Positions 34,101 through 45,500 are shown, counted from the stretch's first letter. The stretch: DNA of 64,000 bases from Plotosus lineatus (GCA_024760905.1 CM045745.1:17252782-17316781), one strand, 5' to 3'. Program-made: numbers and translations. Notes: generated from the letters alone by a model not told the origin.

Positions 34101-35804
34101 ATTTGGAAAATATATAAACACATAAATGTGCACAATCAGTGAATTGCGAAATTCTGTGCAGAAGCTTGAAATCCCACACCTAACCCTCATCAGCTAAACG
34201 AACACAATCGGTTAAGAACTAAAAGAAAAAGCATTTTAAAAATCATGGACAGACAGTAGCCAGCCAAACACAGATGAATCACCATGGCATAAGCTCATTG
34301 GATCTATGGGGGGGATGAACAAAAACAAGAGCAGAATTTGGTGTTTTAATTCCAGTATATATATTTTACAAGGGGCAGTGGTGGTCTATTGATTAGGGTG
34401 CAGGATCGCTGATCCTAAGGTTGGGGGTTCGAGTCCCCACAAGGTTGTCACTGTCCCCCCAGTGCAGCTAACTGGGTTATCAAAGGCAGGCCATGTCTTT
34501 CACTGTCTGGTAAGAGGCATGTAAAAGAACCATTGCTGACTTTCGTAAAGAGTAGGCTACAAAGCCGTCAGCGTGTTTCTGTCAGTCTAGGAACCACCAC
34601 AGCCGTCTCAGCCAGCTGAGCCACAGTGGAAGGTACCTAGGCCTAGAGAGCGGGGATCAGCCAGTGCGAACTGTCTCTCGCAAAACAAAAATACTCAGCA
34701 CAGGCGAGGAGAAATAACTGTTCGCTATCTTCGAATTCAAAGAACAGAGCCATCACATACATGATCATTAACCCATAAGTGGTTCTTTTGCCAAAATTTT
34801 GCCACAAAGCTGGAAGCCCACCATCGAAAAACTTCTCCGAAGGCTTTAATATTACTATAGTTCCTTCACTGAAACCTCAAAGGTGCAGCCATGTTCCAAT
34901 ACAACATCCATGAAGACAGGGTATACAAATATGGGAGTAGATGTACTTGGGTGGCCTTCACAGACCCCTGACCTGAACCCCACTGAAGACCTTTAAGTTG
35001 AGGTGTAATTCTGACTGCACTCCAGGTGTCCTCTAGATCAGGCGTTCCCAACCAGGGGTGCAAGAAGCAGGGCTGTAACTTTTGAAATAAATACCTTCTT
35101 TTGATAAAATTTAGTATGATTTCCACACCCTTTATCCTTGAACAAAGTATAAAATGTAGGGGGTGCGAGGTCCGAGCAAAATCTTTTAGGAGTAAAAAAA
35201 AAAAAAAAGGTTGGGAACCACTGCTCTAGATAAACATAGACTGTCTAGATAAACATAAGACTGTGATGGTGTGTGAGGTGTCCACAAAACATCCAGCTAT
35301 AGCCATCACTCATGACCTTCAGAAACAACATTTTACAGTTCATGGTACAACAAACTAAACAAGTCAAGCAGTATCATAAAGAAATAATACAGAGGTGTAC
35401 AGTATAGTTTTTTAAAGGGGGGGGGGTGTAAAATGCACTCTTGACTCCACCGGCTATTAACTGACACACGAGTGATTATTTCTTATTGTTCCTCTCTGTA
35501 TAAGTACACATCTCATATAAAGTCGAGCTTTTTACATCCCATACAGTACACTGTATATATAATAATATATAATAGTATAATAAGCAGATACTTTAGCACA
35601 TTACTGTGCACGAGCATCCCTCCAGCTTGTCATGCTAATAAAACAATCAATTGTCGAGTTAGCATTCAGTGCGTATTTCTTGTTTTAAGATATAAACAAC
35701 GACAAGATGCATATAGTGTGAGTTTGAACAGCTCATACCTTTAATACTTGTAAACCGTCTTTGTCAGATGTTTTGTGCTCATCATTAGCATCAACCTCAG
35801 CCAT
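21100..35804 (-). CDS. ttc5: Tetratricopeptide repeat protein 5 (STRAP)
   Basis: Ten coding exons on the minus strand: 35804-35739, 33739-33603, 33337-33142, 32242-32089, 26416-26325, 26232-26176, 25900-25754, 25457-25243, 25155-25011 and 21219-21100. They total 1329 nt, 442 aa, against 440 in human. The protein starts [20 protein letters not shown] helices follow (for example [56 protein letters not shown]), then a C-terminal OB-fold-type domain ([30 protein letters not shown]) and the end [12 protein letters not shown]. In mammals TTC5 is a p300/p53 cofactor and the factor that recognises nascent tubulin on ribosomes to trigger tubulin mRNA decay. The exon 3 acceptor was set at 33338 because only that choice keeps frame and the family-like [13 protein letters not shown]. 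Intron 4 (5.7 kb) hosts two Tc1 elements. Confidence 0.94.
21360..21501. repeat. Foldback inverted repeat in the last TTC5 intron
   Basis: The left arm (about 21360-21409, 'attctgaaggccaggtttc', 'agaagtatttagacacaaat') pairs with the right arm (about 21439-21501) around a 30-bp loop. It looks like a small MITE of about 140 bp. No family assigned. Confidence 0.65.
21872..22040. mobile_element. Family T-like MITE, left end only
   Basis: Starts CAGTGGTACCTCGCCTTACG after TA at 21870-21871. The body ('gagcttcgaaccc') differs from the 745-bp copies, so this is a diverged subfamily. The right terminus was not found; a hAT-like fragment begins at 22048. Confidence 0.5.
22048..22190. mobile_element. 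Half of a hAT-type MITE
   Basis: Shares its first about 130 bp with the element at 15246 ('gtgtcaaactcattccac', 'gggccatgtggctgcagg', 'tgattggtcagtgt'). The right terminal inverted repeat is missing. Confidence 0.6.
22284..22473. repeat. Foldback element with G-rich centre
   Basis: Arms 'cgattttgctcc..agtacacatgggtggttatt' (left) and the complementary right arm ending 'ggagcaaaatcg' enclose a centre with a G7CG5 run on one side and a C7 run on the other. It looks like a hairpin MITE of about 190 bp. Confidence 0.65.
24316..24658 (+). mobile_element. SINE family 1, young full-length copy
   Basis: Flanked by a perfect 17-bp target duplication ACCTGTCTTCATGTGAA (24299-24315 and 24659-24675). 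Head with B box 'gggttcgagtac', 3' tail 'gattcactgtggcgactccc', 'aaaagccgaaagg', then a poly(A) run. The intact duplication and long poly(A) suggest a recent insertion. In TTC5 intron 9. Confidence 0.9.
25500..25690 (-). repeat. tRNA-headed SINE remnant, family 4
   Basis: Contains 'tttggcagacggtcttatcc', 'cagagcgacttgcaatg', 'gggcccaacagtgg' and a tRNA-like head in reverse ('gtattaaccactaagcca'). Same family as 12460-12650. Lies in TTC5 intron 7, between the exons ending at 25754 and starting at 25457. Confidence 0.6.
26623..27371. mobile_element. Tigger/pogo-like MITE (family T), full length, opposite orientation
   Basis: Ends CAGTGGTACCTCACC and its inverted partner at about 27362-27371, both next to TA. 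About 749 bp and the reverse of the copy at 12802, including the tandem 'ccaatggg/ccagcgggg' units. In TTC5 intron 4. Confidence 0.75.
27372..27435. repeat. Compound (TA)n-(CA)n microsatellite
   Basis: TA tract 27372-27390 followed by a CA tract 27391-27435, sitting between a family T MITE and a Tc1 element. Confidence 0.93.
27438..28984 (+). mobile_element. Tc1-like transposon 1, near full length, inactive
   Basis: Flanked by TA (27436-27437 and 28985-28986). Terminal inverted repeats of about 210 bp begin GTCCTTCTAAAAAAATTAGC and have a second internal copy of 'aaaaaattagcatat' (near 27619 and, in reverse, near 28794): the IR/DR layout of fish Tc1 elements. Inserted in a CA/TA microsatellite in TTC5 intron 4. 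Confidence 0.92.
27764..28677 (+). pseudogene. Tc1-like DDE transposase, broken
   Basis: The N-terminal paired-like DNA-binding part ([30 protein letters not shown]) reads in one frame to a stop near 27955. The catalytic part reads in another frame from about 27973: LFSDESKF supplies the first Asp, FQHDLAPAH the second, and [11 protein letters not shown] the Glu (DD34E). The frame change and deletion between about 27890 and 28060 make it inactive. Confidence 0.88.
29000..30565 (+). mobile_element. Tc1-like transposon 2, near full length, inactive
   Basis: Starts CAGTGGGGCCAATAAGTATT and ends with the inverted partner at 30565, followed by TA. The internal repeat 'ccaataagtattgggc' near 29183 and its reverse near 30368 give an IR/DR structure. 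It belongs to a different Tc1 family from transposon 1 and lies 15 bp from its end. The left TA has been lost or replaced by CA. Confidence 0.9.
29331..30349 (+). pseudogene. Tc1-like DDE transposase, broken
   Basis: The DNA-binding part starts [20 protein letters not shown] and is open to a stop near 29546. The catalytic C-terminal part reads from about 29853 with [27 protein letters not shown] and [15 protein letters not shown], ending YITKY. The middle part is in other frames with stops, for example near 29835. Non-functional. Confidence 0.88.
30576..30708 (-). mobile_element. LINE 3'-end fragment
   Basis: On the minus strand it matches the last about 130 bp of the LINE copies at 36950-37410 (minus) and 57681-58640 (plus), including 'gtagttggtgtaagagaag' and the tail 'ggggtcgcc...' reversed with 'cctttcggcttttccc'. 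Confidence 0.7.
30710..30767. repeat. (AT)n microsatellite
   Basis: About 29 AT units separating a LINE fragment from a headless SINE. Confidence 0.95.
30768..31026 (+). mobile_element. SINE family 1, head missing
   Basis: Starts in the body ('ccagtgcagctaactggg') and continues to the tail 'aaaagccgaaagg'. The tRNA-like head has been lost or replaced by the AT tract. Confidence 0.7.
31041..31123. repeat. Compound (AT)n-(GT)n microsatellite
   Basis: AT tract to about 31073 followed by a GT tract with a G interruption. Confidence 0.93.
32434..32820. mobile_element. MITE with perfect central palindrome
   Basis: Inverted ends 'cccccatttcactggac' and its partner 'ctccagtgaaatggggg'. The centre (32636-32661) is a perfect 26-bp palindrome around GAACATGTTC. 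No clear target duplication, no coding capacity, superfamily unknown. Lies in TTC5 intron 3 (32243-33141). Confidence 0.65.
34374..34582 (+). mobile_element. SINE family 1, 3'-truncated
   Basis: Good head ('cgctgatcctaaggttggg', 'gttcgagtccccac') and body to 'gcgtgtttctgtc', then unrelated sequence. In TTC5 intron 1 (33740-35738). Confidence 0.75.
34850..35330 (+). mobile_element. Decayed Tc1/mariner remnant interrupted by a hAT MITE
   Basis: The stretch 34935-34995 reads [19 protein letters not shown], the catalytic C-terminal signature of Tc1/mariner transposases. Surrounding sequence is too decayed for boundaries. A MITE entered it at 35039. Confidence 0.55.
35039..35223. mobile_element. 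hAT-type MITE, 185 bp, with 8-bp target duplication
   Basis: Target duplication CTCTAGAT at 35031-35038 and 35224-35231. Ends 'caggcgttcccaacc' and 'ggttgggaaccactg'. Non-coding. Confidence 0.85.
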
Positions 35805-36540
35805 CTTCAGAGAGGAAAAGCCGCAACATACAAACCTCGACTCCACCTGCTGGTCTGGAGGTCAACATGCACAACAATGGAGTGGTGGTAATGTCCAGAA
35901 ACCTTTTATTGCATTTCTTCTTCTTTTTTAAATAGACTACATGTTTAGGAAACTTGTATAAAAAGTTTCCACATGTGAAACGCTCCAAAAGTAGACGTTT
36001 ATAAATTTACATGTATTAATGTACATGTAACAAGGTACGTGAGAGCCAGTTTCGGCTGCGCATGCGCAGAAAACATTGTCTCGTGTGATGTCACGTCCGT
36101 GGCAAAGTACATCAAAAAAGTTTTTTTATACGTCACTGACTCCGTACGTTCTGTGTAGCGACCAATGACGTGAGACCTACAACCTCTCGACTGTGTAGTA
36201 CGTATTTGGTTGGATGTCACAGCCACGGCAATTAACCAGGGTTTCACCAAGGGGTTACCAGTTATCCAGTAGGAATTTCTAGTCTCAGACATATTTTAGA
36301 ACGAATAGTGTGTCGTTTGCTGCAACGATTATAACCATATAACCCAGATCAGACCACCAAACACAGCCGCGAACCGGTCAAAACAGCCTTGTAGTACAAA
36401 AACACTGTTTACTCTAGTCAAATATGGCGCCCACAGCCACGTGACCAGCACCCGGAAGTCCGACTTCTAAACTAGTCATATGCTCCTGTCATGGGACGGT
36501 TTTGAAACGGTCGGTCATGTAGTGCAATATCTCCGGAAAG
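35805..36540. promoter_or_regulatory. Bidirectional promoter of TTC5 and MAN2B2
   Basis: The 736 bp between the two divergent start codons is locally CpG-rich without an evident TATA box. Visible sites are a perfect NRF1 palindrome TGCGCATGCGCA (36057-36068), CCAAT followed by TGACGTGA (about 36162-36173), a YY1-like ATGGCGCC (about 36424-36431), an E-box GCCACGTGACC (36436-36446, close to the TFEB/CLEAR motif of lysosomal genes) and an ETS site CCCGGAAGT (36451-36459). Site identities are pattern matches and use is inferred. A short family of inserted repeats may lie at the TTC5 side. Confidence 0.6.
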
Positions 36541-39500
36541 ATGAAGTTTTTACAGTTGTTTCTTGGATTATTGTGCTTTTCTGTTACTGTGATTTATTGT
36601 ACAAGCCCAATCCAGACTTTTGTTATCCCTCACAGTCATATGGATGTTGGATGGGTGTACACCGTCCAGGTAAGCTTTTTAATGAAAACTGACCAACACC
36701 CTGAACCTGTATATTTCTCTGTTTTCTCTGCATTTGCACATTCAGTTCCTATCAGCGAGCAGAATTAGGTGTAATAATAAGTGTGTTTTATGCTGTGCTC
36801 GAGATACTTGGCTTTCGAATGATGTTTGGGATCACAGAATGTACAGTCAAAGACTCACAGTCACTGTCTGTCTGATGAATGAATGACTGGTGGACACCTC
36901 AACACACCATTACCAGATTTAATATGTTAATGAAGAATCTTCTTCTTCTTTTCCTTTCGGCTTTTCCCTTCAGGGATCGCCACAGTGAATCATCTGCCTC
37001 CATCTCACCCTCTCCTTTGCATCTTCTTCTCTTACACCAACGACCTTCATGTCCTCCTTCACCACATCCATGAATCGTCTCTTTGGTCTTCCTCTAGGCC
37101 TTCTGCCTGGTAGTTCCAGCCTCGGCATCCTACTACCAATATACTCACTATCCCTCCTCTGTACATGTCCAAACCATCTCAATCTAGCCTCTCTGGCTTT
37201 GTCTCCAAAACATCATACATGTGCTGTCCCTCTGATGTACTCATTCCTGATCCTATCCATCCTCGTTACTCCCAAAGAGAACCTCAACATTTTCATCTCT
37301 GCTACCTCCAGTTCTGCCTCCTGTCTTTTCCCCAGGGCCACTGTTTCTAAACCATACAACATCACTGGCCTCAACACCGTCTTGTACACTTTTCCTTTCA
37401 TTCTTATCAATCAGAATCTAAAGAGTTAATAAACTAATAAATGAGTTAATAAAATAGGGTATGTGTTTGGGAAGCTTATAAATAAATAATATCTTGTAGA
37501 CAAATTATTGGACACATTTTAAACATAGACTGTATTTACAGTCAGAGGAATCCCTTAAACCAGTGCACACTCTGAACAACATGCCAGAACATTGCAGGGT
37601 CTAAACACGCAACCAATCCCATTCACACTTAGGGGAAACTTGGAACAGTACCCAGAGGAAGCCCACACAATCACAGGGGAGAACATGAAAACTCCACACA
37701 GCAATGTCCAAGGCCAGGACTTGAAGATAGGACCTTCTCACTGTGAACCGGAAGTTCTATACAATAATTATTTTCTTTAAATAACCTCAGGTGTCATATG
37801 AAAGGAAATGGTGGCCTAGATTTGTGCCCAGCACCCGTACTTTAAACTGTAGATGACAAAGTTTGATAATCCAAGCTCTAGAGTGTGATGATGATGATTA
37901 TGATCTCTGTAGGAGAGCATGCATGCTTATGCTGCGAATGTATACACCTCCATTGTGGAGGAGCTGACCCGAGTTAAGAGTCGCAAATTCATTGCAGTTG
38001 AGCAGGAGTTCTTCCGACTTTGGTGGAATACCACAGCGTCTCAGTGGCACAAGAACCAGGTGAGGAACAAACCTTCACTCCTGTATCTCCACAGGTTCTT
38101 GTAAATGATAAATGCTGTATTTCTGTCTAATGGGAGGCTTATAAAGATACAGCCTGTCCATTAATGAAGACTTGTCTCTATGCCAGGTGAGACAGCTTCT
38201 CCAGGAGGGGCGTCTGGAGTTTATTATTGGTGGTCAGGTGATGCATGACGAGGCAGTGACCGATATGGATGATGCCATCCTTCAGCTGACAGGTTTGTGC
38301 TGTGGTTTGTGTAGTCACTTAGTCAATATGTTTGGTCTTCTTGGGTTTACTTTGGACCCTAGAGGTTAAAGTAGTTAATGTGTAACATGGGTCTTTTCCA
38401 TGCAATCAGCATTGTTCTCAAATGATGTCAAGCAAACTTGCTTATCTTGGATTTTGTAAGTTGAATTAGTAAACTGGCGCAGTTGTTGTTCCAGTGGAAT
38501 TGTGCTGGATCACTGATTCCAGGGTTTGGGGGGAGGTCAAGCCCCTCTGCCACCGGGTTGTCAGTGCAGTACCCCCAGTGTAGCTAATTGGGTTATCAAT
38601 AGCCGGCCATGTCTCTCATTGTATGTGAGACTCATGTAAAAGATCCATTGCTATCTTTTGAAAACAGTAGGCTGCTTTGTTGTTTGCATGTTTCTGCCAT
38701 GCGATGGCCTGGTGTTTTAGTCATCAAATTTGTTTCATCTAGCTTCTAAGGCACAACATAAACACTCGAACGCTAGGTTGTACCAAAAACTAGAATTTAT
38801 CTATCTATCTGTCCATCCATTCATCTATATTGCGTGTCTGTCAGGGTTGTGAATGACTTGGAGCCAGTCTTGGCTGATTCTAGATGAGAGGCGTGGTCAA
38901 ACCTCAAGATATTGCTTATCAGTCCCGGGGTAACAACAGAGATAAACTATTGTTCACACTCATGGGTAATTTAAAGCAGCCAGACGGGAATTTAAGAGTA
39001 ACCTCATCCACATGTCTTTGAACTATGGGAGGAAACCGGAAAACTTGGAGCAAACCCATACAGTCACTGGAAGAACATGGAAATCCCACACAGAAAGGCA
39101 CAACCAGCCTGCAGGTATGATCCCCGAATCTTTTTGCTAGGGCGTGCTATGACGTGACTTTGCTAACCACTTCACTACGGTGCACCCACTCGAGGTTATA
39201 TAGATGATAATGTCGACTGATTCACATCTGCAATTACTAATTATAAGCTATTCCTGGTTTGTCAGAAACTCATTTAAAACCATCCCACAGTGTATAAAGA
39301 TTACATGTGTATAATCTGATATTTTGTTTGATTAACTACCTATGAAATACATACATGGAGAATTGTGTAAATTACAGTTTTATTTGAATTTTCTCTGAGA
39401 GCAGGCAGAGACTTGGATTTCTAATACTTCCCCATCTATCCTTTCTTTATTATAGAGGGACATGGGTTCTTGTATGAAACATTTGGTGTCAGACCTCGCT

Positions 39501-42500
39501 TCTCCTGGCATGTTGACCCCTTTGGTGCTTCGGCCACCACTCCGGTCCTTTTTGCCCTGGCTGGATTTGACGCTCATGTCATCTCTCGTATTGACTATGA
39601 CCTCAAAGATGACATGCAGAAGAACAAGGTTGTCCTGTATTACTAATTATCCCAAAGCTCTTAAGACTGTGTGTTGAGCTATGATAAACATTCGGACTAA
39701 TTTTACGAAGTGTCCTATATTTATACAGAAACTGCAGTTTGTGTGGAGAGGCTCACCATCATTAGGAAAGGTCCAGGAGATTTTCACACACACAATGGAC
39801 CAGTACAGTTACTGCACACCATCATACCTCCCCTTTTCTAACAAGTAAACCATTACAAGTGCTTTATTAGTGCTCTTTCTCTCTTATATCATAGAATACA
39901 CTATAAATGATGGATGTCTTACAGTGATGTCATTAAAATTTTTGATTGTGTATAGGTCAGGATTTTATTGGAATGGAGTCGCCGTGTTTCCAGACCCACC
40001 GAAAGATGGCATGTACCCTAACATGAGTCTCCCAGTTACGAAAGACACTTTGTTACCCTATGCCCAAACCATGCTGACCAACATTAAACAAAGAGCCCAG
40101 TGGTTCCAGACCAACCATGTCCTCTGGCCTTGGGTTAGTTTAGTTTCATACTGGTACCCTTGAACAGTACACACATTGCAACTATTCATAAAACCACCGA
40201 TCTGCATATGTTTTCTACATTTTAACTTCACTTGACCTTGTTTTCTAGGGATGTGATAAACAATTCTACAACTCTTCAGTGCAGTTTAAAAATATGGACA
40301 TGTTAATGAATTACATCAATCAGAATAGCAAGAAGTTTGGTGTAACAGTCCAGTATGCCACTCTTAAGGACTACTTCCAAGTTTTGTATCAATCAAATAT
40401 GTCCTGGGAGGTGAGAGGAAGCCAAGATTTTCTCCCTTATTCAACTGGTAAGTTCTCTTAAACTGTCATGATGTGCAAAATATGTGACCTGCTCCTGAAT
40501 AATACAGATTAAGTAGGAAATTTGATATACTGAGACATTGGTATACAGTGATTCCTCACTACTTCGTGCTTCAGTTTCTGCGGCTTCAGTACATCACAGA
40601 TTTTTCAAAAATATTCATTGAAAAATAAGGAAATTGTCCCAAAGCATGGCCAATTATGCAAAAAAAAAAAAAAAAAAAAACCCACCCCAAATCCCTTCCA
40701 ATAAAACTACTTACTTTTTATGTGAGGTGCACATCTGTGTGTGTGCACGTGTGTGTTTATCTTTTATTTACATCTTATGCATTTTTTTGAATGTTTATTG
40801 TTATTATAAGCATTTATAGCATTGAATATTTTTTTATTGGTATTATATACACTTATACATGCACGTATATGTCAGTCAGAGGGGTCGATCCTACTTCGTG
40901 GAAATCGGTGGTCGCGGGGGGGGATCTCAGTCCCCATTAACCGTGGAAAGTGAGGGATCCCTGTATGTATTTGTAAAGAGAATTGAATATACTTCAACAT
41001 GAGGTATAATACAAAGTGATGATACAAAATCTTACTCTGTAGATTTTCATGCTGTAATCATGTACGTGTGTCGCTAATCAGGAAATGTTACTTTTGAAAA
41101 AATATCTATTTGAAGCTCTTGAGCAACCAAACACTAAATGAATCCGGCTCATGCCCAATCAATAGCATCTTCCTAACAAAAAAGTACAGTACATTTGTTC
41201 TATTGACACATTCATGCCTGTTTTGAGGCTTCTCATTGGTTTACTACTGTATGATTTTGAGAATCCGTCTGTGATTCTTTAAGTAGGGAAAGTATTCTGG
41301 TACCAAATATAGGTAATAAGGAAATACCCTGAGTAATCACAAAAGTGTTTTGAAAATCCCCAAAATGACTGGCTATTTCAATTGTTTTATAACAACTTGG
41401 ACATGGAACTCCCTACCATGTTGATATCACCTTTTCATTGAGGTAAACTACTTTAGATTTTCTTTGGCTGTTACTCAAAATATGACATTGTGACTTGATC
41501 TGAGTTATGATGGAGTAGGTGTGATATATATTATTATTATTATTTATTTTTTTTATTTTTTATTTAACTGAAGGGAAAACCAGTGTTTAAAAAAATAATA
41601 AAAAGTAGTAGATACATTTTGGGCACCACATGCTTCCAGAACAGGTTTAGTGAACAGATACAAGAGACAAGTCACATGACATGTATTATCTGTACAAACA
41701 CCTTCTTGCAAAAAAGTTTTGTTAATGGTAATGCAGAACGCCAACCTTTTGAGTACAAAATTTTCTATTAATGTCCATCTGGATTGCTACCTGATCATTG
41801 TGAAGGAACATCATGTGATAAAAATAATTTGGTCTTCATCAAAATCATTCAGCGAGACTTTGGATCCTTTGGCTGAAGGAGAATCTACATAAAGACTGGT
41901 CTCATCAGATAGAAATGTTCAAAAGAGGTATTTGTACCAAATGACTTTGTATTGATTTGCTGTGACCTCTATGGCACAACAGGGCAATTGTTTTCTTTTT
42001 TGTCATCTATTTGTTGAAGAGGTTGTTACCTTTCTGTATTTCCAGACCCTTAATGGGTCAAAGTCTGATTTTATTGGATTTTCCATATAAGGGACTGACC
42101 ACTTGGTGGTGTTCTACTGCCTTCTATGCTCGGTGTCCATCTGTCACCATGTCCCACCACAACTTAATCACTCTGTGGAATCATTGGTTGATTGATGCCA
42201 GCAATATTTATTTTTATCTGTTTTTAATTTTTTTAATAAACATCTTGCGACATGACCACACTGCTTCATGTATTTTCATCGATTTCAGAACAATTCCAGG
42301 CATGGACAGGATTCTATGCCTCCAGGAATGTTCTGAAAGGAGTTGCAAGAAGAGCCAGTTCCCTTTCCCATGCTGTAGAGTCTTTGTTTGTGCGGTACAG
42401 AATTAAGTACCCTGAGGGCCCTGTCCGGAAAGAGTGGGCCATGGACAAACTCAAAGCCATCAGATGGGCTGTCTCTGAGGTATTGGACTTTAATTTATAG

Positions 42501-45500
42501 TGTATTTATATAGAATGTCTGATATAATGCTCCTTTGTTTTTTGCTACCCATTTTTCTCGAAACCAGGTGCAACATCATGATGCAATTACAGGAACAGAA
42601 TCACCCAAAGTGGCTGAAATGTACATGGATCACCTCTTGCAAGGTATGATGGGACTGCGAGAACTTTCGGCAGCCATGTTTCTTCTTCCTCAAAATCCTG
42701 GCAGTCCGATCACCTCATTGAATCCGAGTGAGCTTATACTTCGACCTCATTGAACAGTATCACTTGAAAAAGCTCCAGTACTGTTGATATTAATATTAAT
42801 TAGAATATAAATAACTTGTATTCATTTTATATAATACAGAGGAGCTGTCAAAAGATCTTGAGCAGCACATCATTGTGTATAATCCACTTGCTTGGAACAT
42901 TACAACATACATCAACATTTCTGTAAAATATCCAATGGCACTGGTGTTCGATGATTGCAGGAAAGCAGTTCCTGCTCAGGTAACTCATTCAGTCAGACTC
43001 TCACTGGTCTGGTGCTTTTCATATAAGCTTTTGAGAATTTGTTACCTGTTTCTATGGTAGCGTAGATATCAGGTTAGTAAACCTATGCAGCATGTTCTTT
43101 CAGATCCAGCCTTCTGCAGCTTCACCAGATGTTTATGACCTTTTCATTGTGGTGGAGTTGGGTGGACTCCAGTACAGAAAATACCTCATCCAGTTTCCAC
43201 AGTCAAAGTGTGACACTGGCTCCACCTGTGGTCTCACTTACGCAGCAAAAGTGGTTAATTTTAAGAGACGGAATATTAGTGCCTGGAAGAAAACCGGGAG
43301 ATTGCTCCTACCTGTGCTGAACAACTGCTACGTACTGCTGTTTGACCAAGAGACAAATCTTTTGCATCGTATAAAACTGAGGTCAGCTTAAATTTCAGAT
43401 TCTCTCAGTGATTTTTTTTTAAAATTATTATTTATCCTGTTGTTGTTTTATTAAATTTTCACACAAGCATTCATTATAAGAGATATGTATGACGGTACGT
43501 ATTTTAAAGAGCAATTTTACGTTCATGAGAAAGATGAGTCAAAGTCAAATTTACGGTAACACTTTTTTTGAATAATCAACATTGCTTATTGAGAAAGCAG
43601 ACGGTAAAAGAGCCTCTATTAAAGAAAATATAAAATTTTGTACTGAGGGGGAGTCCCTAGTGGCGCATTAACACATGACTATCAACCTAGAGATCTCAAG
43701 TTTGAATCCAGGTTGACGTCACTGCCATCCTTGACTGGGAGTCCATGAGAGCTAATTGCCTCAAGTTCCCCCATCACTCACTGCAATCACCAGCCAATCC
43801 ATGGCGTCTGTGAGCTCATTCATACAAAACGGGTGGCTAGCACGTTCCCTCCAAGTGTGATAGGCCACCTCCAAATGTGCAAGCACAGCAGTTATAAAGA
43901 GGCCAATGCACCCTCCCTGGTTGGTGCTGGTTGGGTGGGGGGTTGTACTGCGTACTGAGCACTCTTGGTCTGATGCAACTTTTATTTGATTTATTATTGA
44001 AATTTTAAATTCTTTTTGAATTTTTGTGGGCATATATTTTGGACATATAGGCTGCAAAGCCATCAGCGTGTTTCTGTCCCTTGCTAAAGGGTTGTGTTAG
44101 GAAGGGAATCTGATGTAAAACCTATGCCAAATCAAACGTGCGAATCTTTCGTTGTGGCGACCCCTGATAAAGGTAAAAGGCCAAACGGAACTCTCTCATA
44201 TATTTTGGACATATAAAGGATGTTATGTATGTTTTTCTCTTAAACTTTTGTCCTCAGTATTGCTAGGTTTGTGTATATATATATCCTGCTAGGTCCATAA
44301 GTATTTGGACAAAACCATAATTTTGAGATTTTTTTTTTTTTATTATGCATGTTGTTGTAATGGCTTTTAAATGAAGCAATGAAGATTTTATTGAAATTTA
44401 GGCTTTCAGGTTTATCACGGGCATATAACAAATACCAGTATATAATTCACCATTTAATAATTACAGCTGTTTTTACATAGTCCATATACAGTTACACACT
44501 TACAAAAGTAATAGATAAACTAGTACAATTATGAGCATCATTTTTAATACTGTACTTGGATTCATATCTGTTGCAGTCAGTGACCACCAACAGTAAAGTC
44601 CGGAATCCATAAACATCACCAACTGTCCAGTTTCCTCCCTTGAGATCACTTTCCAGGGTTTTTGTTTACCAAAAATAAATAAATTCTGTGATCATCCTCT
44701 TTAATTGTCTTCCAGACTGATTGGTGATGCCGAGCTCGTGGGTGTATTTCTTTCTTTTTTTTTTCTTTTTTTAAGCATGCAACTAAGTTGGCCACTGCTA
44801 AACTTGCTACCTATCTTATTATAGGTGGGTGTTCTTGCAGTATAACGATAACCTCTTCTTTTGTTCTGATGAACAGCCTGCAAATGCAAATTTACCAGTT
44901 GAAATACTGGACATGAAATAATAAGAACCTAGGCCATAACTGCTCATGAAACCTCACCAACCTTCAGGAAGTTGCTTAATAATTTTTTTGAGCTGGTAGT
45001 AGAAATGGAGGAACTATATGGAAATTATTTGATTGCCTAAACAGTTGTGATATTTGTTTGCTAAATGCCTGGAATGGAAGCTGAACATCTGGGCTTTAAT
45101 CTCACTTTGGCGATGCTTTTCAATTATACCCACCACTGTCCCAATACTAATGGACCTGACTGTATAGTTTGAGTTCCTATTATGCTGCTTTGTTAGATTA
45201 CGTATTGAACTCCATGTGGTGAAGGGTGGTGGTCCTAGACGAAAGGGTGTCAGTCAGCTAATAAGTGTCTAGGAACTTTTTTACCTGTCTTTCATTTTAA
45301 TTTCTGCTTTGTTCTCCAGAACTTTATCGTTATGTTTGGTCAGACATTTGGTGAACAAAATATTTTTTTGTATTTATCTGTTCCAAGTTGGTTTATGCTT
45401 TCATTATATTTTGTTTCAGGGATGAGAAGAGGACTATTAATATCCAGCAAGACTTTTGGGAGTATAAAGCCAATGGTGATGTTCATGCTGGGCCCATTTC

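Noticed and set aside
35800..35850. CTCF-like motif near the TTC5 start ('ccacctgctggtctgg' reversed)
   Set aside because: Has one mismatch at a strongly conserved position of the core, so it was not listed as a site.
41000..42250. Possible old repeat in MAN2B2 intron 7 ('cagcgagactttggatcc' region)
   Set aside because: Looks repetitive in style, but no termini, duplication or second copy in the window was found.
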